NCBI GenBank assembly: GCA_902785295.1 | Contig: CACZYK010000001.1 | Location: 1-64,000 of the forward strand | DNA: 64,000 nucleotides | DNA from: an uncultured Clostridium sp. | Lineage (GTDB): Bacteria > Bacillota > Clostridia > Clostridiales > Clostridiaceae | Direction: 5' to 3' | Shown here: piece after piece, positions 16,504 through 26,813 of the stretch | How positions within the stretch are numbered: the first letter of the stretch is position 1 | Layout: every line of letters starts with the position of its first letter | Notes under the pieces: model-generated | What the model was told of the DNA's origin: nothing | The model's database searches: none | The model's input: only the letters and a program-made list of their open reading frames with translations | Position numbers and translations under genes: made by a program

Positions 16504-17583
16504 ATGAAAAATAATTTTTTTTATTCATTTCCAGCAATAAAAGGAATACAAGCAAAAAGAGAATTTTTTGTGATTATGTGTCCTTTATCAGTATTATCTA
16601 AATTATTTATATTTACTGATAATGAACTTCCTCCTGAATATAGAGCACAAAGAATTATAAATAAAACAAGAATTCCAGAAATGACATCATATATTGTTAA
16701 TAATCAAAATGATTATGTCTTTTCTTCTGTTACAGCATCTATTGATGGAGAATATGAATTTTTCCCAATTGATACTCATAAAGAAATGGGAACTCTTAAA
16801 GTTTCTATGGATAGCAGATTGTTAATTAATGACGGGCAACATCGAAGAGCTGCAATTGAAGAAGCTTTAAAATCTTGTCCTGAATTAAGTAATGAAACAA
16901 TATCTGTTGTTTTATTTATAGATGAAGGATTAAAAAGAAGTCAACAAATTTTTGCTGATTTAAATAAACATGCTGTTAATGTTTCTAAATCAATAGGTGT
17001 TCTTTATGATTCAAGAGATCCTATTGCTATAATTACAAAGGCATTATTAGAAGAAAATGTTTATCTTAAGAATTTTACTGATAAAGAAAATCCTTCCTTA
17101 TCAAAATTCTCTCCGAAATTGTTCACTTTAAGTTCTATAAATGAAACAAATAAACGACTTCTTAATAAAATAAATTCAAAAGATGAACAAATTAAATTTG
17201 TAAAAGAATTTTGGAATATACTATGTGAAAATATGATTGAATGGAAATCAGTTTTTAATAAAGAGTTACCTTCTTCTCTTTTTAGAGATAGTTATATTAG
17301 TGCTAATGGAGTTGTTCTGGAAGCTTTAGGCATTGTAGGAAATTATATTTATATTAATAATAATAAAAACTGGAAAGCTATTCTTGCAAATGTGAAAACT
17401 ATTGATTGGAATCGTTCCAATTTATCCGATTGGAAAAATAGAGCTATTGGAAATAATGGGCGTATTGTAAAAAGTGCAACTTACATAAAACTTACAAGTA
17501 ACAAAATTAAAATGTTATTACATATAAAACTTAGTAAAGATGATGCAAAAATAGAAGCAAATATGACAGAAAAGGATGTTTAG
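16504..17583 (+). CDS. dndB: DndB, phosphorothioate operon regulator
   Basis: This 359-residue protein carries the DndB/DGQHR-family signature INDGQHRRAAIEEAL at about residues 108-122. The downstream pattern FADLNKHAVNVSKSIGVLYD (about 151-170) is also typical. DndB is not required for sulfur insertion; in studied hosts it represses dnd transcription and modulates which sites are modified. The gene has GGGAG upstream and starts the plus-strand dnd operon. It is followed after 2 bp by dndC. A palindrome near the promoter (16468-16477) is a possible binding site. Length and motifs are normal for the family. Confidence 0.92.
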   Translation: MKNNFFYSFPAIKGIQAKREFFVIMCPLSVLSKLFIFTDNELPPEYRAQRIINKTRIPEMTSYIVNNQNDYVFSSVTASIDGEYEFFPIDTHKEMGTLKVSMDSRLLINDGQHRRAAIEEALKSCPELSNETISVVLFIDEGLKRSQQIFADLNKHAVNVSKSIGVLYDSRDPIAIITKALLEENVYLKNFTDKENPSLSKFSPKLFTLSSINETNKRLLNKINSKDEQIKFVKEFWNILCENMIEWKSVFNKELPSSLFRDSYISANGVVLEALGIVGNYIYINNNKNWKAILANVKTIDWNRSNLSDWKNRAIGNNGRIVKSATYIKLTSNKIKMLLHIKLSKDDAKIEANMTEKDV

Positions 17584-17585
17584 TA

Positions 17586-19196
17586 ATGAATTTAGATTTA
17601 AAAGAAAAAATTAATGCTATATTAAATGAAATGAAAATGGTATATCTAAATGATAATAGACCATGGGTTATTGGCTATAGTGGTGGTAAAGATAGCTCTA
17701 CTGTCGTTCAACTTGCTTTTACTATGCTTCAAAACCTAAAGCCAGAAGAAAGACATAAAGATATTTATATTGTTTCTTCAGATACACTAATTGAAAACCC
17801 TATTGTTTTAGCTTATTTAAAAGATAATTCTGCAAAAATAGCTAGAGGGGCTAAAGAACAAGGGTTGCCTTTATATTGTAACATGGTTCATCCTGATTAT
17901 AATGATACATATTGGACTAATATCATAGGTAAAGGTTTGCCTACTCCTACCTCTATTAGGTTTAGATGGTGTACTGAAAGACTTAAAATAAAACCTTCTA
18001 ATAAATTTATAGAAGAAAAAGTAAAAGAAAATGGTGAGGTTGTTATTTTATTAGGAGTAAGAAAAGCTGAAAGTGCTGCAAGAAAAGCTCGTATTTCTAA
18101 ACGAGAAATTGAAGGATATTTGTTAACACCTCATGTAACTTTAGCGAACACATATGTTTATAATCCTATAGTTAACTTAACTACTGATGAAGTATGGGAT
18201 GTTCTTTTATCTGATAATGGTAATACTCCATGGGGAACAAGTAATAGGGATTTATTTGACTTATATATGGGGGCTGATAGTGGTGAATGCCCTTTTACAA
18301 CAACAAATGATAAAAATACTCCAAGTTGTGGTAATTCTAGATTTGGTTGTTGGATTTGCACTGTAGTTGCAGAAGATAAATCATTAACTGGTTTTATAGC
18401 TAATGGTGAAGATTGGTTAAATCCACTTCTTGATTTTAGAAAATGGTTATTATCAATTAGAAATAAACATGAGTATAGAATGCAATATAGAAGAGATGGA
18501 AATCATTATTATAAAAAAGCTTATATAGATAAGTTACCTTTAAGTGAAAATTATTATATTGATGAAGATCATATTTTTGAAGAAAATAATCAATTTTATA
18601 TAGATTTAAAAAGAAGTCATTCAAAAGAAAATAATGGTGAAGTAATATATTCTAGTGAACAGGATAAAATTTATTTAGATCTTCTTCCTATAATTAATGA
18701 TACTCAAATAAATCCTGAAAAGATTTTATCTGATGAAAAAGGACAATATGTTAATGTTTTAGGATATGGACCTTTTAATTTTCATGCTAGAAAAGAAATT
18801 CTTCGCAAGCTCTTAGAGGTTCAAAAATTAATTAATGAAGAAGTTGAAGATGATATTAAATTAATAACAATTGAAGAATTAGAAATGATAGATAAAATTT
18901 GGGATGATGAAGAAGACTTAAGTCATAGAGAATTAGTAAATTTATATCATGAGGTAACTGGTGAAAAACTTCCTTGGGATGATTATAAAAAACCAGTATT
19001 TGACACTACTGCTCTTAAAATAATTTCTGAATTAAGTAAAAAACATAATATATCAGAAGATTTAATAAATAAACTACTTATTGAAACTAATAAAAATAAA
19101 TATTACACAAATAAAAGTATTCTTGACAAATCAATAAGTAAAATTTTAAATCAAAGGCATTTACACAAAAGTTTAGTTGAGGAGATTTCAAAATGA
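17586..19196 (+). CDS. dndC: DndC, PAPS-reductase-like sulfur transferase
   Basis: This 536-residue protein belongs to the phosphoadenosine phosphosulfate reductase/ATP-pyrophosphatase superfamily. The PP-loop SGGKDSS is at residues 32-38. Four cysteines able to hold the Fe-S cluster are C235, C248, C255 and C258 (ECPFTT, SCGN, CWIC). DndC is thought to activate the DNA backbone with ATP and pass sulfur from the cysteine desulfurase to make phosphorothioate linkages. It sits between dndB and dndD, overlapping dndD by 4 bp (ATGA). The long C-terminal extension after residue 300 is normal in DndC. Nothing looks broken. Confidence 0.95.
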   Translation: MNLDLKEKINAILNEMKMVYLNDNRPWVIGYSGGKDSSTVVQLAFTMLQNLKPEERHKDIYIVSSDTLIENPIVLAYLKDNSAKIARGAKEQGLPLYCNMVHPDYNDTYWTNIIGKGLPTPTSIRFRWCTERLKIKPSNKFIEEKVKENGEVVILLGVRKAESAARKARISKREIEGYLLTPHVTLANTYVYNPIVNLTTDEVWDVLLSDNGNTPWGTSNRDLFDLYMGADSGECPFTTTNDKNTPSCGNSRFGCWICTVVAEDKSLTGFIANGEDWLNPLLDFRKWLLSIRNKHEYRMQYRRDGNHYYKKAYIDKLPLSENYYIDEDHIFEENNQFYIDLKRSHSKENNGEVIYSSEQDKIYLDLLPIINDTQINPEKILSDEKGQYVNVLGYGPFNFHARKEILRKLLEVQKLINEEVEDDIKLITIEELEMIDKIWDDEEDLSHRELVNLYHEVTGEKLPWDDYKKPVFDTTALKIISELSKKHNISEDLINKLLIETNKNKYYTNKSILDKSISKILNQRHLHKSLVEEISK

Positions 19197-21352
19197 TAAT
19201 TAACAGCATAACATTAAAAAATTTTAGATCATATGAAGATGAAACAACATTCATTTTTTCCCCTAATGATGATAAAAATATTATTTTAATAGGTGGAGAA
19301 AATGGAGCTGGTAAGTCTACTCTATTTGAAGCTATTAAACTTTGTATGTATGGTCCGACAAACTATGGATATATAGGATATAATCATAACTATCTTACTA
19401 AAATAAAAAATAATATTAATGATAATGCTTTTAAAAATGAAGATGTTAATGCATTTATATCTCTTGATATTACTTTTAAAGACAAAACTCTTTTAAAAAG
19501 ATATACTTTAAAACGTTCTTGGTCTTATAATAACCAAAAACTAAGTGAAGATTTTATAGTTTATCTTGATGGAAATGAATTAAATGCTGAAGATAGATTA
19601 TATTTTGACAAATATTTGCGTTCAGTATTACCTCCATCATTATTTAATTTTTTCTTTTTTGATGGAGAGGAATTAAGTGATTTTTTCACTTCATCTTCAT
19701 CAAATTTAAGTTTAAAAGATTCTATACTACAACTTTTTAATTATGATACATTTGACATTTTAAAGAAGCAATTAACTTCTTATCAAAGAAGTCAATCAAA
19801 ATCAGATGATAAATTAAAAGAAATTCAAACTAATTATGATAATATTTTGTTAATAGTATCAGTATTAGAAAAAGACATAGAGATTCTTAATTCTTCTATA
19901 ATTAATTATGAAGAGGAACTTGATAATTTAAAAATTAAGAAATCAAAAATTGAAGAAGATTTTAAAAATAGTGGTGGATTACTTGAAGAAGAAAAAAAGA
20001 AACTAAATAATACTATTATGGCTTTAGAAAATGAACGAATTAACATAAACCAAAATATTAAAGATTCTTGTAATGATATTGTTCCATTTTTATTAATACC
20101 TGATTTATTAACTTCAATTAAAAATCAAATTAAAAATGAAGAACTACTAAATTCCTACTTATCTATTAATGACAAACTAACAGGAGACCTTATTAAAGAA
20201 TCTATTGCAAATTATATAGAATTAAATGAAAACGACAATGTATTTAATAATATTGCTAATTCTATTATTTGTAATATGTTTGATATTAAAAAAATTGAAA
20301 ACACTACAAGTATTTTAGAATTATCCTCAGAAGATAAAAATAATGTTATTTTTAAAATTAATAGTATTTTAGATAAGAAAGATAATTTAAAAACTTCTAT
20401 TATTAATAAATTTAACAGAATTCATGAAATAAATAATGAAATCAAAAATTTAAGAAAAAAATTAAACTCTTCTGTTTCAGAAGATCTTCTTAAAAATTAT
20501 ATTGAGTCAATGCATTTAGTTGTTAATGAAATTAATAACACCGAAATAAAACTTTCTCAATGTAGAAGTAAACTTGAGACAAAAATACAAGACCTAAATA
20601 ATAAAGAATATCATCTAAATAAAGCTAAAAATGAATATCTATCTTTACTTCAGGATAATAATGTTCTTGAAATATCTACTAATATCATTGATTATTTGAA
20701 TGAGCTATTATCTATATTAACTAAAGATAAAATCAATTTGATTGAAAAAAACTTTTTAAATATATTTAGTGCAATTATAAGAAAAGAAAATTATGTTAAC
20801 AATATTTCAATAGATAAAAATTTTAATTCAACTTTATATATTAATAAAGATTATACTGTATATGAAATACTTAATATTATTAATAACATTGGATTTGATG
20901 AACTTTCTAAAAAATATGGCTCCAAATTTATAGATGACCTTTATACGATTTATAATATTTCTAATAATGATGACTTATTAATTGAACTTAATAATGATAT
21001 TGCTTTAAATGTATTAAAATTAAGTACAAAAGTAAATATTAATGACTTTTCTAATGGAGAAAAACAAGTTTACATTTTATGTTTAATTTGGGCTATTATA
21101 AAAAGTTCTGGGGTGGAAATTCCATTTATTATTGATACTCCATATGCTCGTATTGACGAAAACCATAGAAATTCATTAACTAATATTTACTTGCCTAATA
21201 TAAGTAAACAAGTAATTATTTTATCTACTAACAAAGAAATAGATAGCAACTTATATAAAACAATTAAACCTCATGTATGTAATGAATATCTACTTCTTTA
21301 TAATACTAAAGATAGAAAAACAGAGGTTAAAAAAGGATATTTTGAGGTGTAA
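19193..21352 (+). CDS. dndD: DndD, SMC-like ATPase
   Basis: This 719-residue ABC-type ATPase is related to SMC/Rad50. Walker A is GGENGAGKST (residues 34-43). Two long coiled-coil stretches occupy about 195-290 and 395-490. The signature region FSNGEKQVYI lies near 620, and Walker B is IPFIIDTPYARID near 645. DndD is required for DNA phosphorothioation and is thought to couple ATP hydrolysis to opening or nicking DNA for sulfur insertion. The gene overlaps dndC by 4 bp and is followed after 2 bp by dndE. Family length and motif order are normal. Confidence 0.95.
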   Translation: MIINSITLKNFRSYEDETTFIFSPNDDKNIILIGGENGAGKSTLFEAIKLCMYGPTNYGYIGYNHNYLTKIKNNINDNAFKNEDVNAFISLDITFKDKTLLKRYTLKRSWSYNNQKLSEDFIVYLDGNELNAEDRLYFDKYLRSVLPPSLFNFFFFDGEELSDFFTSSSSNLSLKDSILQLFNYDTFDILKKQLTSYQRSQSKSDDKLKEIQTNYDNILLIVSVLEKDIEILNSSIINYEEELDNLKIKKSKIEEDFKNSGGLLEEEKKKLNNTIMALENERININQNIKDSCNDIVPFLLIPDLLTSIKNQIKNEELLNSYLSINDKLTGDLIKESIANYIELNENDNVFNNIANSIICNMFDIKKIENTTSILELSSEDKNNVIFKINSILDKKDNLKTSIINKFNRIHEINNEIKNLRKKLNSSVSEDLLKNYIESMHLVVNEINNTEIKLSQCRSKLETKIQDLNNKEYHLNKAKNEYLSLLQDNNVLEISTNIIDYLNELLSILTKDKINLIEKNFLNIFSAIIRKENYVNNISIDKNFNSTLYINKDYTVYEILNIINNIGFDELSKKYGSKFIDDLYTIYNISNNDDLLIELNNDIALNVLKLSTKVNINDFSNGEKQVYILCLIWAIIKSSGVEIPFIIDTPYARIDENHRNSLTNIYLPNISKQVIILSTNKEIDSNLYKTIKPHVCNEYLLLYNTKDRKTEVKKGYFEV

Positions 21353-21354
21353 TT

Positions 21355-21744
21355 ATGGGATTTAGATTAAAAACATCAAAAAGAACTAAAGAAATATTTG
21401 AAGAACTAGGAGAAAGCACTAATCTTAAACCTTTTGCCTTAAGTAAAATAGCTGTAAGTATGTCTTTAAATGATAATGTATCTATAGATGAGTATAAAAA
21501 TGATGACACCAATGGCTTAGAACTTCAAAGGTCTACTGTTACTGGTGAATATGATGCACTATTTAAGGCTTTAATAGAAATAAAATTAGGAAGACATATA
21601 AATGATGATGAATACTATCCATATTATATGAAGTTACATATTGATAAAGGAGCAGAATTACTTTATAACAAATATAGATATTCTGGAGGTAATCTAGAAA
21701 AATTCTTGAAACAAATACTGGTAAAGGAGGATAATATTTTATGA
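21355..21744 (+). CDS. dndE: DndE, small DNA-binding sulfur-modification protein
   Basis: This 129-residue basic protein matches DndE in size, position and pattern (FRLKTSKRTKEIFEELGESTNLKPFALSKIAVSMSL at the N-terminus). Structural work on a relative showed a helical tetramer that binds nicked DNA. It is the fourth modification gene and overlaps dndA by 4 bp. Start: ATG at 21355, two bases after the dndD stop. Its ribosome binding site lies inside the dndD end (GAGGTG). Confidence 0.9.
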   Translation: MGFRLKTSKRTKEIFEELGESTNLKPFALSKIAVSMSLNDNVSIDEYKNDDTNGLELQRSTVTGEYDALFKALIEIKLGRHINDDEYYPYYMKLHIDKGAELLYNKYRYSGGNLEKFLKQILVKEDNIL

Positions 21745-22928
21745 TTTATTTAGATAATAATGCCACTACTCCCATTGACCCTGAAGTGCTAGAAGCAATG
21801 TTACCTTATTTAAAAGAAGAATATGGAAATCCTTCTAGTAGATACTATACTTTAGCAATAAATGCAGATAAAGCTGTTGAAAAAGCTAGAGAACAAGTAG
21901 CTAATTTAATTAATGCTGAACCTAAAGAAATTGTATTTACTGCTGGTGCATCAGAAAGTAATAATTTCATAATTAAAGGTGTTTCTGATTATATGAAAAA
22001 CTATGAAGAAAAAGGAAATCATATAATTACTTCTACTGTTGAACATAAATCAGTTCTTCAAACTTGCAAATTTCTTAATGGTGATGTTTTTTGGAACAAA
22101 TCTGAAAAATCAGTTGCAAGTAAATTTATAAAGAAAAAAGGAACTAAAAAAATTGAGCGTGGATATGAAGTGTCTTTTTTGCCAGTAAACCAATATGCTC
22201 AAGTAAACAGTGATGATTTTAAAACTTCAATAAAATCAAATACTATTCTCGCTTCTTTTATGTGGGGTAATAATGAAATAGGCTCCCTTAATAATATTAA
22301 AGAACTATGCTCAATAGCAAAAGATTCTAATATATTATTTCATTCAGATGCCACTCAAGTTTTAGGGAAAATAGATATAGATGTAAAGAAAATATCTGTT
22401 GATTTTTTATCCATGTCTGCCCATAAAATATATGGTCCTAAAGGAGTGGGTGCTGCTTTTATAAGACAAAATGGTATATCTGATTTTAAAATAACCTCTT
22501 TAATACATGGTGGATTACAAGAAAGAGGCTATAGAGCTGGTACTTCTGCTGTACATAATATAGTTGGATTTGGTAAAGCTTGTGAAATAGCTAAAAGAGA
22601 TATGAATAAATATATAAAAAAACTAACAAAATTAGAAATAGAAGCTAAAAAAGCTCTTAAAGAAAAATATCCAGATATACAATTTTTAGGCGACCCTGAA
22701 AATCATATACCTGGAGTTATTGGAATGATTATTCCTGAAATAATTAATGAAATGTTTATTAAAGATTTATCTGATAAAGTTGCTCTTTCTTCTGGCTCTG
22801 CTTGTGGTATTATTGAACCATCCTATGTAATTTATGAGATTAATTTACAAGATAAATCTAGTAATTTTTTAAGATTAAGTTTTAATAAGTATTCAGAAGC
22901 TTCTTCTATAAATGATATTATTATATAA
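21741..22928 (+). CDS. dndA: DndA, cysteine desulfurase
   Basis: This 395-residue NifS/IscS-type PLP enzyme provides sulfur from cysteine. The PLP lysine is K229 in SMSAHKIYGPKG, and the persulfide-forming cysteine is C355 in SSGSACG. The GGLQERGYRAGT segment is typical. A short insertion around residues 117-142 (rich in K and S) separates it from the housekeeping IscS pattern. It ends the dnd operon; a strong hairpin follows directly. Here dndA is last, giving the order B-C-D-E-A, whereas in several well-studied clusters dndA is divergent or missing and replaced by iscS. Confidence 0.93.
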   Translation: MIYLDNNATTPIDPEVLEAMLPYLKEEYGNPSSRYYTLAINADKAVEKAREQVANLINAEPKEIVFTAGASESNNFIIKGVSDYMKNYEEKGNHIITSTVEHKSVLQTCKFLNGDVFWNKSEKSVASKFIKKKGTKKIERGYEVSFLPVNQYAQVNSDDFKTSIKSNTILASFMWGNNEIGSLNNIKELCSIAKDSNILFHSDATQVLGKIDIDVKKISVDFLSMSAHKIYGPKGVGAAFIRQNGISDFKITSLIHGGLQERGYRAGTSAVHNIVGFGKACEIAKRDMNKYIKKLTKLEIEAKKALKEKYPDIQFLGDPENHIPGVIGMIIPEIINEMFIKDLSDKVALSSGSACGIIEPSYVIYEINLQDKSSNFLRLSFNKYSEASSINDIII

Positions 22929-22963
22929 ATGGTAAAGGATGATTTATACCATCCTTTACCATT
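22928..22963. terminator. Bidirectional terminator between convergent operons
   Basis: A perfect 14-bp stem (AATGGTAAAGGATG at 22928-22941 and CATCCTTTACCATT at 22950-22963) with an 8-base loop lies right after dndA. It sits between the plus-strand dnd operon and the convergent minus-strand helicase operon, so it can end transcripts from both sides. Confidence 0.85.
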
Positions 22964-23023
22964 TTGCTAGTTTCCAAAAAGCCTTATCATCCTTATAAAT
23001 TAATTTGTAAAATTTTATATATA

Positions 23024-23680
23024 TTAGTTTTTAATGCTTAACATTATATTTCCTAATAAATCTTCCTTTTGAATCCATTCAATTATTGTATCAGACAGAT
23101 CTAATAAAGTTGCCTCCTTGTTCTTTACTTTCTTTAAAAAAGTAACTATTTTATCATCATCAAATTTCATTCTTGATAAAATCTCATTAGCTTTTCTAAT
23201 TTCAAGATCGTACTCTTCAATAATTGTTTCATTTAAAGGCCATTTTGAAAAATTATTCATACTTATCAAGATTTTTTGAATTTCTTTCTTATCATTACTT
23301 ATTAACTTTAATATACCTAATTCTTCTTTAATGTTAGCTAAAAACTGTTCTGTCTGATTTGTCCATTCATTTTTAATCTTTTCACTTAATTTTTTTATAC
23401 CATCTCGATATTTTATTGGATTGTTAACTTCTCTTTTTTCAAATATATTTTTTGAATATTTAACATATTCTTTTATTTCATCATGAATATTATTAGAAAA
23501 TGAAATATGATCATATTTTTTACATAAAATATAACTTTTTATTGTCGGAACAAAATATTCATTATATGCATCAAAAAATGTGTTATTTTGTCGTGCTATA
23601 TTTTGATTTTTTACATCTTTTTGCTTGTTTTCAGATACTTCGCACATCAAAGCTATACACTTATTTAATTTTTCTCTCAT
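23024..23680 (-). CDS. Unknown 218-residue helical protein, last gene of the helicase operon
   Basis: I do not recognise this protein. It appears almost wholly alpha-helical and charged, with coiled-coil-like stretches (about residues 80-135 and 160-205). There is no visible catalytic motif or membrane segment. It lies one base downstream of the large P-loop ATPase gene and completes the seven-gene minus-strand operon. In that position it may be a structural subunit or adaptor of the ATPase. Start: ATG at 23680, after a GGAGG just inside the upstream gene's end. Confidence 0.6.
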   Translation of the reverse strand: MREKLNKCIALMCEVSENKQKDVKNQNIARQNNTFFDAYNEYFVPTIKSYILCKKYDHISFSNNIHDEIKEYVKYSKNIFEKREVNNPIKYRDGIKKLSEKIKNEWTNQTEQFLANIKEELGILKLISNDKKEIQKILISMNNFSKWPLNETIIEEYDLEIRKANEILSRMKFDDDKIVTFLKKVKNKEATLLDLSDTIIEWIQKEDLLGNIMLSIKN

Positions 23681-23681
23681 A

Positions 23682-26600
23682 TTAATCCTCCATTAATTTT
23701 ATTAATTTATCAAATTCCAACTTGTTTTCATCAAATCTCGGATCTACTGAATTACCTCCTATATTTAACCATTTGCCACTTCTAATTAATTCTTGTTTTG
23801 TATTTGTCATTTCATTATAAATACTTTCTACATCATCATATACTTTTTTAAGTAATGATATAAATGACTTAATATTCTTCATTGGATTTTTAGAATAATA
23901 AATCATCTTTTCAAGAGAACTTAAACCATCCATTTCTTTACACAATATTGATAATGACTTAATAATATTAGAACTATTTTCTTTAAATTTCATTACCTCA
24001 TTAGTTTTTAAACCAATATTTATACCATTTCTCTCTGTCTGATTGTAAAAATCTTTAATTTCATTTAGTAACTCTTTAATATCGTCTATTTCAAATTCAT
24101 CGCCTTCATGAAAATCAAAATAATCAAGTAATTCAAGATATAACTTTTTTCCCTCAGCAGATTCTGCAATTAAGACCTTATCAATACGTGAAAGTATTTT
24201 TTTTAAATACTCTTTTGGCATATTACGTGCTTTAATTTTATCATCGGCTATTTCATCAATATTAATTGAAAAATTGTCTTTCTTCAAGTCTTTAAAAATT
24301 GAACTTAATTCACTATAGTTAATAATTTTTTTTGTTACATTCTTATTATTTCCCTGTATAAGATTATAATACTTTTGTATAATATCTATATTTTCTTTAT
24401 CATTAAAATAAATAATATTATCCATAAATTCAATCCACTCTTTCGAATGCCCTTCCAAATTTTTCTTTTGACGCTCATTATTATTTTTTAAAAATACTTC
24501 TGGCTTTATATCTGATAATTTATTTATTTGATAATCTCCATTAAGAATACCTCTATATACTTCTGCAATCATTGCACAACGAATATAATTAGGATACTTT
24601 GCATTAGTATCATATGCACGAACAATTTCAATAAATTTATTTTTATTTTTTTCTAACCAACATGTAATAAATCTTAAGCTTGAAGCAGAGTTTTCAAAAT
24701 TCCATGACATCTTCCCTAAATGAATCCACTTTCCAAATGCAAGCAATAATTGATATGTATCCTCTGAATCGTCAAGTAAAACTAATCCCTTATCAATTCC
24801 TCTGTCTTGTCTTTCAATGGAAATCAAAGTATAACTCGACTTTTCAACCATTTGTACTGAAATAAGAGGTACACCTTCTCTTTGCCAAGGAATTGTCGCA
24901 AAAATAAATTTACAAATTTCATCTCTAACTTTATAAGCTTTTGTAAAACTCTTTTTTTCATAATACCAATCAGATAATATTCTAGTAAAATCATCAAATT
25001 CTTTATTTGTTTTAACAACAGGTTTCTCATCTTTTCTTGTTTCTGGTTTTTGGACTATAACATTAGTATTATTTTCTTCATTTGATATTGGTACATCTAT
25101 ATCATCAATTGAAACATTCAATATTTTTTCAGCAAAAATTTTCAACCCAAACTCTTTAAAAACTTTTAAACTAACTGCTCCAATATATCCTTTATTATTG
25201 GTATCAAGTGTTCCGTCCCCCCAAAAGCTAATTATTGCAAGCACTCTATCTCTATAACTATTTTTTTCAGAATCATCAAGTTTCATATTTGCAATCATAC
25301 TTTTTATTCTTGATTCTACATCATACTTCAATATGGATGCTTTTGATGTTAAAAATTTAGGGAAATTATCCTTATCTTTCAAAATATTATCTATGGCTGG
25401 TTCAATTATTTTTCTTAAAATATATCTTGGTGTTTTATGCACTACTATTCTATCATATAAATTTACAATTGCTTTCTTGGTAAATGGATATAAGCTAAGC
25501 TTCTTTCCTTCATAATTATAATATTCCCAATTACTTATTTCTGTGTCTTCATGAACTGGATACTCTACTTCTAAAGCTCCATTTTTATACCATTTATTAA
25601 TATCAGTTTCAGGGATAGATATTACATTTAAGTATTTCGCAACAAATTGTATTAAATCATCAGTATTATTTCCAATAGAACCATCTTCTATTGTTATCAT
25701 TGTTGTAATACGATCAATATAATTAGATCTGAATTCTTTAAAATACTCTGATGTTGTTCCAATAACAGATACCAAACGGCACATTTTATCAACTTCATTA
25801 ATACCAGTATGTTCTACAATTAACGCATCTAATAAATCTCTATTAATCCCTGTACAAGAAGTAATATCCTCAATAAGTAATATGAGATTCTTTCCTTGCT
25901 TATATAATTCTTGTCTTATTTCCTTAAAAATCTGTTGAAAGTCACCTGGTTCTAATCCAGCACACGCTTTTATTACAGACTCTACTTTTGAATTCATATA
26001 TTTTGCAAGAATTTTTGGATTACATTCATCATCTAAGAAAGTTCCATCTGCTTCAGGTAAAAGCTTATTTGCTATTTTTACTGCCTTTTTACTTGCATTA
26101 TTTTTTAACTTTGTATTAAAATCATAATCCATAGTAAAATCCTCTTCATTAAATAAAGCTAACACATCTTCATCTGTCTCTAAATTACTATCAACTATTT
26201 TACTATATATTCTTTCAATTGGACCACCACTCATAAGCATTCTTTCTTCAAATTCTGAGCTTGATAAAAGTTCTCTAAAATTTTTTCTATCACTCGCTGA
26301 AAGAATTGTTTCATCATCATCTGCAATTTCAACCAAAAACTTATGATATATTTCATACTTAAATTTTTGCTCACTTACATTTTGATTAGCCCTAACTAAT
26401 CTTTCATATATATCCTTATTTTTAATATTCTTTACTTCATCTATATTTAAAAATTGTTTAATTGTACCTTTAAGAGTGTTATCACTTCTCCTTATCATAA
26501 GAATAACATCTTTACTTTCTTCTAATGTGTCTAATTTAGCATTAATCCATCTTATAAAATGAGATTTACCTGAACCACTTGAACCATCTACTACTACTAA

Positions 26601-26813
26601 CTGATGCTTATTATATAATTCTAAATTATTAAAATATCTGAAAAAAATTTCTTCCTCTGACATATATTCAGATAATGGTGTTCCTGTTAAATCATTAGTT
26701 ACTTTTATCTTTTTAAATGGTACATGTGTAGATAAAAAATCTGCTTGAGTACTATTAATAGAATCCACATTCAATACATCTTTAAACCTAGTAAAAGCTA
26801 TTTGTCTATTCAT
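23682..26813 (-). CDS. Large P-loop ATPase, DpdH-like by size and context
   Basis: This 1043-residue protein has a Walker A GSSGSGKS at residues 77-84, preceded by the strand QLVVVD. A Walker B/sensor region NLILLIEDITS lies near 310-320, followed by an STAND/AAA-like stretch with SVIGTTSEYFKEFRSNYIDRIT. The rest is helical without a recognised domain. It overlaps the upstream 270-residue gene by 4 bp (ATGA). The SNF2/RecQ/about 270/about 1040 order matches what I recall of DpdE-F-G-H in the 7-deazaguanine DNA restriction systems. I could not test this by alignment. No nuclease motif is visible, so it may act as a switch or loader for the helicases. Confidence 0.65.
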   Translation of the reverse strand: MNRQIAFTRFKDVLNVDSINSTQADFLSTHVPFKKIKVTNDLTGTPLSEYMSEEEIFFRYFNNLELYNKHQLVVVDGSSGSGKSHFIRWINAKLDTLEESKDVILMIRRSDNTLKGTIKQFLNIDEVKNIKNKDIYERLVRANQNVSEQKFKYEIYHKFLVEIADDDETILSASDRKNFRELLSSSEFEERMLMSGGPIERIYSKIVDSNLETDEDVLALFNEEDFTMDYDFNTKLKNNASKKAVKIANKLLPEADGTFLDDECNPKILAKYMNSKVESVIKACAGLEPGDFQQIFKEIRQELYKQGKNLILLIEDITSCTGINRDLLDALIVEHTGINEVDKMCRLVSVIGTTSEYFKEFRSNYIDRITTMITIEDGSIGNNTDDLIQFVAKYLNVISIPETDINKWYKNGALEVEYPVHEDTEISNWEYYNYEGKKLSLYPFTKKAIVNLYDRIVVHKTPRYILRKIIEPAIDNILKDKDNFPKFLTSKASILKYDVESRIKSMIANMKLDDSEKNSYRDRVLAIISFWGDGTLDTNNKGYIGAVSLKVFKEFGLKIFAEKILNVSIDDIDVPISNEENNTNVIVQKPETRKDEKPVVKTNKEFDDFTRILSDWYYEKKSFTKAYKVRDEICKFIFATIPWQREGVPLISVQMVEKSSYTLISIERQDRGIDKGLVLLDDSEDTYQLLLAFGKWIHLGKMSWNFENSASSLRFITCWLEKNKNKFIEIVRAYDTNAKYPNYIRCAMIAEVYRGILNGDYQINKLSDIKPEVFLKNNNERQKKNLEGHSKEWIEFMDNIIYFNDKENIDIIQKYYNLIQGNNKNVTKKIINYSELSSIFKDLKKDNFSINIDEIADDKIKARNMPKEYLKKILSRIDKVLIAESAEGKKLYLELLDYFDFHEGDEFEIDDIKELLNEIKDFYNQTERNGINIGLKTNEVMKFKENSSNIIKSLSILCKEMDGLSSLEKMIYYSKNPMKNIKSFISLLKKVYDDVESIYNEMTNTKQELIRSGKWLNIGGNSVDPRFDENKLEFDKLIKLMED